Source of the DNA: Chloracidobacterium sp.
Lineage (GTDB): Bacteria; Acidobacteriota; Blastocatellia; Pyrinomonadales; Pyrinomonadaceae
Length of the DNA: 64,000 nucleotides
Assembly (NCBI GenBank): GCA_016716305.1
Contig: JADJWP010000002.1
Location: 2,292,501 to 2,356,500 of the forward strand
Direction: 5' to 3'
This document shows positions 63,221 to 64,000 of this stretch, piece after piece (the stretch's first letter is position 1; each line of letters starts with the position of its first letter). The notes beneath the pieces are model-generated. The model was not told where the DNA came from, did not search any database, and worked only from the letters and a program-made list of their open reading frames with translations. Position numbers and translations under genes: made by a program.

Positions 63221-64000
63221 TCATTCCCACTCGATCGTGCTCGGTGGTTTCGATGATATGTCATAGACCACGCGGTTCACCCCGCGGACCTCCGACGTAA
63301 TTCTCGACGAGGCCTTGGCCAAAAAGTCGTGAGGGAGCCGGGCCCAGTCGGCGGTCATTCCGTCGGTCGAGGTTACGGCTCGAAGGGCGACGGTCTTTTC
63401 GTAGGTGCGAAAATCGCCCATCACTCCAACGGATTGTATCGGCAGCAGCACAGCGAATGCCTGCCAGACGTCTTTGTAGATGCCAAAATTGTGCAGCTCT
63501 TCGATAAAGATCTTATCGGCCTTCTGCAGCAGCTCGACCTTTTCGGGCGTGATATCGCCGAGGATGCGGACGCCGAGACCCGGGCCGGGAAACGGATGGC
63601 GTTCGAGTATCGTCTCCGGAATGCCGAGATCACGGCCGATCAGACGAACCTCGTCCTTGAACAATTCCCGCAGCGGTTCGATGAGTTTGAGGTTCATTTT
63701 CTCCGGCAAACCGCCGACGTTGTGGTGCGATTTTATCGTTACCGACGCACCGCGAAGCGAGACCGATTCGATAACGTCCGGGTAAAGCGTGCCTTGCACG
63801 AGCCACTTTACATCACCGATCCGTTTTGCTTCCGCGTCAAAAACGTCAATGAATTTTGCACCGATCGCTTTGCGTTTCTGTTCGGGATCAACGACACCTG
63901 CGAGCACCGAATAAAAATCTGCAGAGGCATCGACGCCAACAACGTTCAGATGAAGATTGTCCGTATACGCCTTCAGCGTATCTTCGAATTCGCGATACCG
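63221..64000 (-). CDS. guaA: GMP synthase (glutamine-hydrolysing), C-terminal part (runs off window)
   Basis: 259 residues of the C-terminal half of GuaA, open to the window end. Reading from the edge it continues in frame as LNVVGVDASADFYSVLAGVV, DPEQKRKAIGAKFIDVF. The dimerisation domain shows the motifs HNVGGLPEKMNLKLIEPLRE and HPFPGPGLGVRILGDITPEK, and the C-terminus RVVYDISSKPPSTIEWE is diagnostic. GuaA amidates XMP to GMP. The glutaminase domain and most of the ATP-pyrophosphatase domain lie beyond the window. The gene may be first in a transcript with the ABC operon. Confidence 0.95.
   Translation of the reverse strand, partial: RYREFEDTLKAYTDNLHLNVVGVDASADFYSVLAGVVDPEQKRKAIGAKFIDVFDAEAKRIGDVKWLVQGTLYPDVIESVSLRGASVTIKSHHNVGGLPEKMNLKLIEPLRELFKDEVRLIGRDLGIPETILERHPFPGPGLGVRILGDITPEKVELLQKADKIFIEELHNFGIYKDVWQAFAVLLPIQSVGVMGDFRTYEKTVALRAVTSTDGMTADWARLPHDFLAKASSRITSEVRGVNRVVYDISSKPPSTIEWE

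Overview
The window is 64 kb of a moderately GC-rich bacterial chromosome with dense coding on both strands and short intergenic gaps. No rRNA, tRNA, phage module or CRISPR array was recognised. The gene content suggests an Acidobacteriota-type genome, most likely Blastocatellia: many secreted hydrolases with signal peptides ending in AQ/GQ, VWFA-related and VCBS-type proteins, a bifunctional ThrA, fused E1 alpha/beta, and RND efflux. This placement is an inference from gene style; no marker gene for taxonomy is present.

Region by region. 1-6.2 kb: the N-terminal part of clpA, then threonine biosynthesis, with thrB divergent from thrC and the fused aspartokinase/homoserine dehydrogenase thrA. 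6.2-12.7 kb: a frameshifted secreted serine hydrolase, a pirin, a REP-associated tyrosine transposase (RAYT) flanked by four REP hairpins, an O-methyltransferase, a GNAT, and an unusual coupled pair: a stand-alone alanyl-tRNA synthetase catalytic core and a NarL-type regulator with a degenerate receiver. A structured non-coding stretch with a strong terminator and a fasciclin-domain protein follow. 12.9-16.9 kb: recX, truB, an alpha/beta hydrolase and a class IV aminotransferase. 17-19.7 kb: a serine hydrolase and a deletion scar that joins two 5'-truncated genes. 19.9-28 kb: an SLC13-type transporter, a flippase-like membrane protein, an acyl-CoA dehydrogenase, a SAM-riboswitch-like RNA before an unknown gene, GNAT, radical SAM and SYLF proteins. 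28-40 kb: two-domain and secreted enzymes (cyclophilin, M1, M20 and M28 peptidases), an E1 alpha/beta fusion, and a DUF305/LVIVD pair. 40-49 kb: a glycine-zipper envelope protein, OsmC, a HEAT-cyclophilin fusion, DUF4112, VWA, an SDR reductase and a quinone oxidoreductase. 49-56.6 kb: a complete tripartite RND efflux operon with its TetR regulator and a palindromic operator. 57-64 kb: a DEAD-box helicase operon, an OpuC-like importer with a Tat-exported amidase inside the operon, and the C-terminal part of guaA.

The most unusual items are the AlaRS-core/pseudo-receiver pair (10.5-11.9 kb), the structured RNA whose loop is complementary to the 16S rRNA tail (12.0 kb), the S-box-like leader at 24.1 kb, the REP/RAYT locus in which a REP supplies the stop codon of a neighbouring gene, and the ABC/amidase/permease-receptor operon. 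All functional statements rest on reading the translated sequence; no database search was run.
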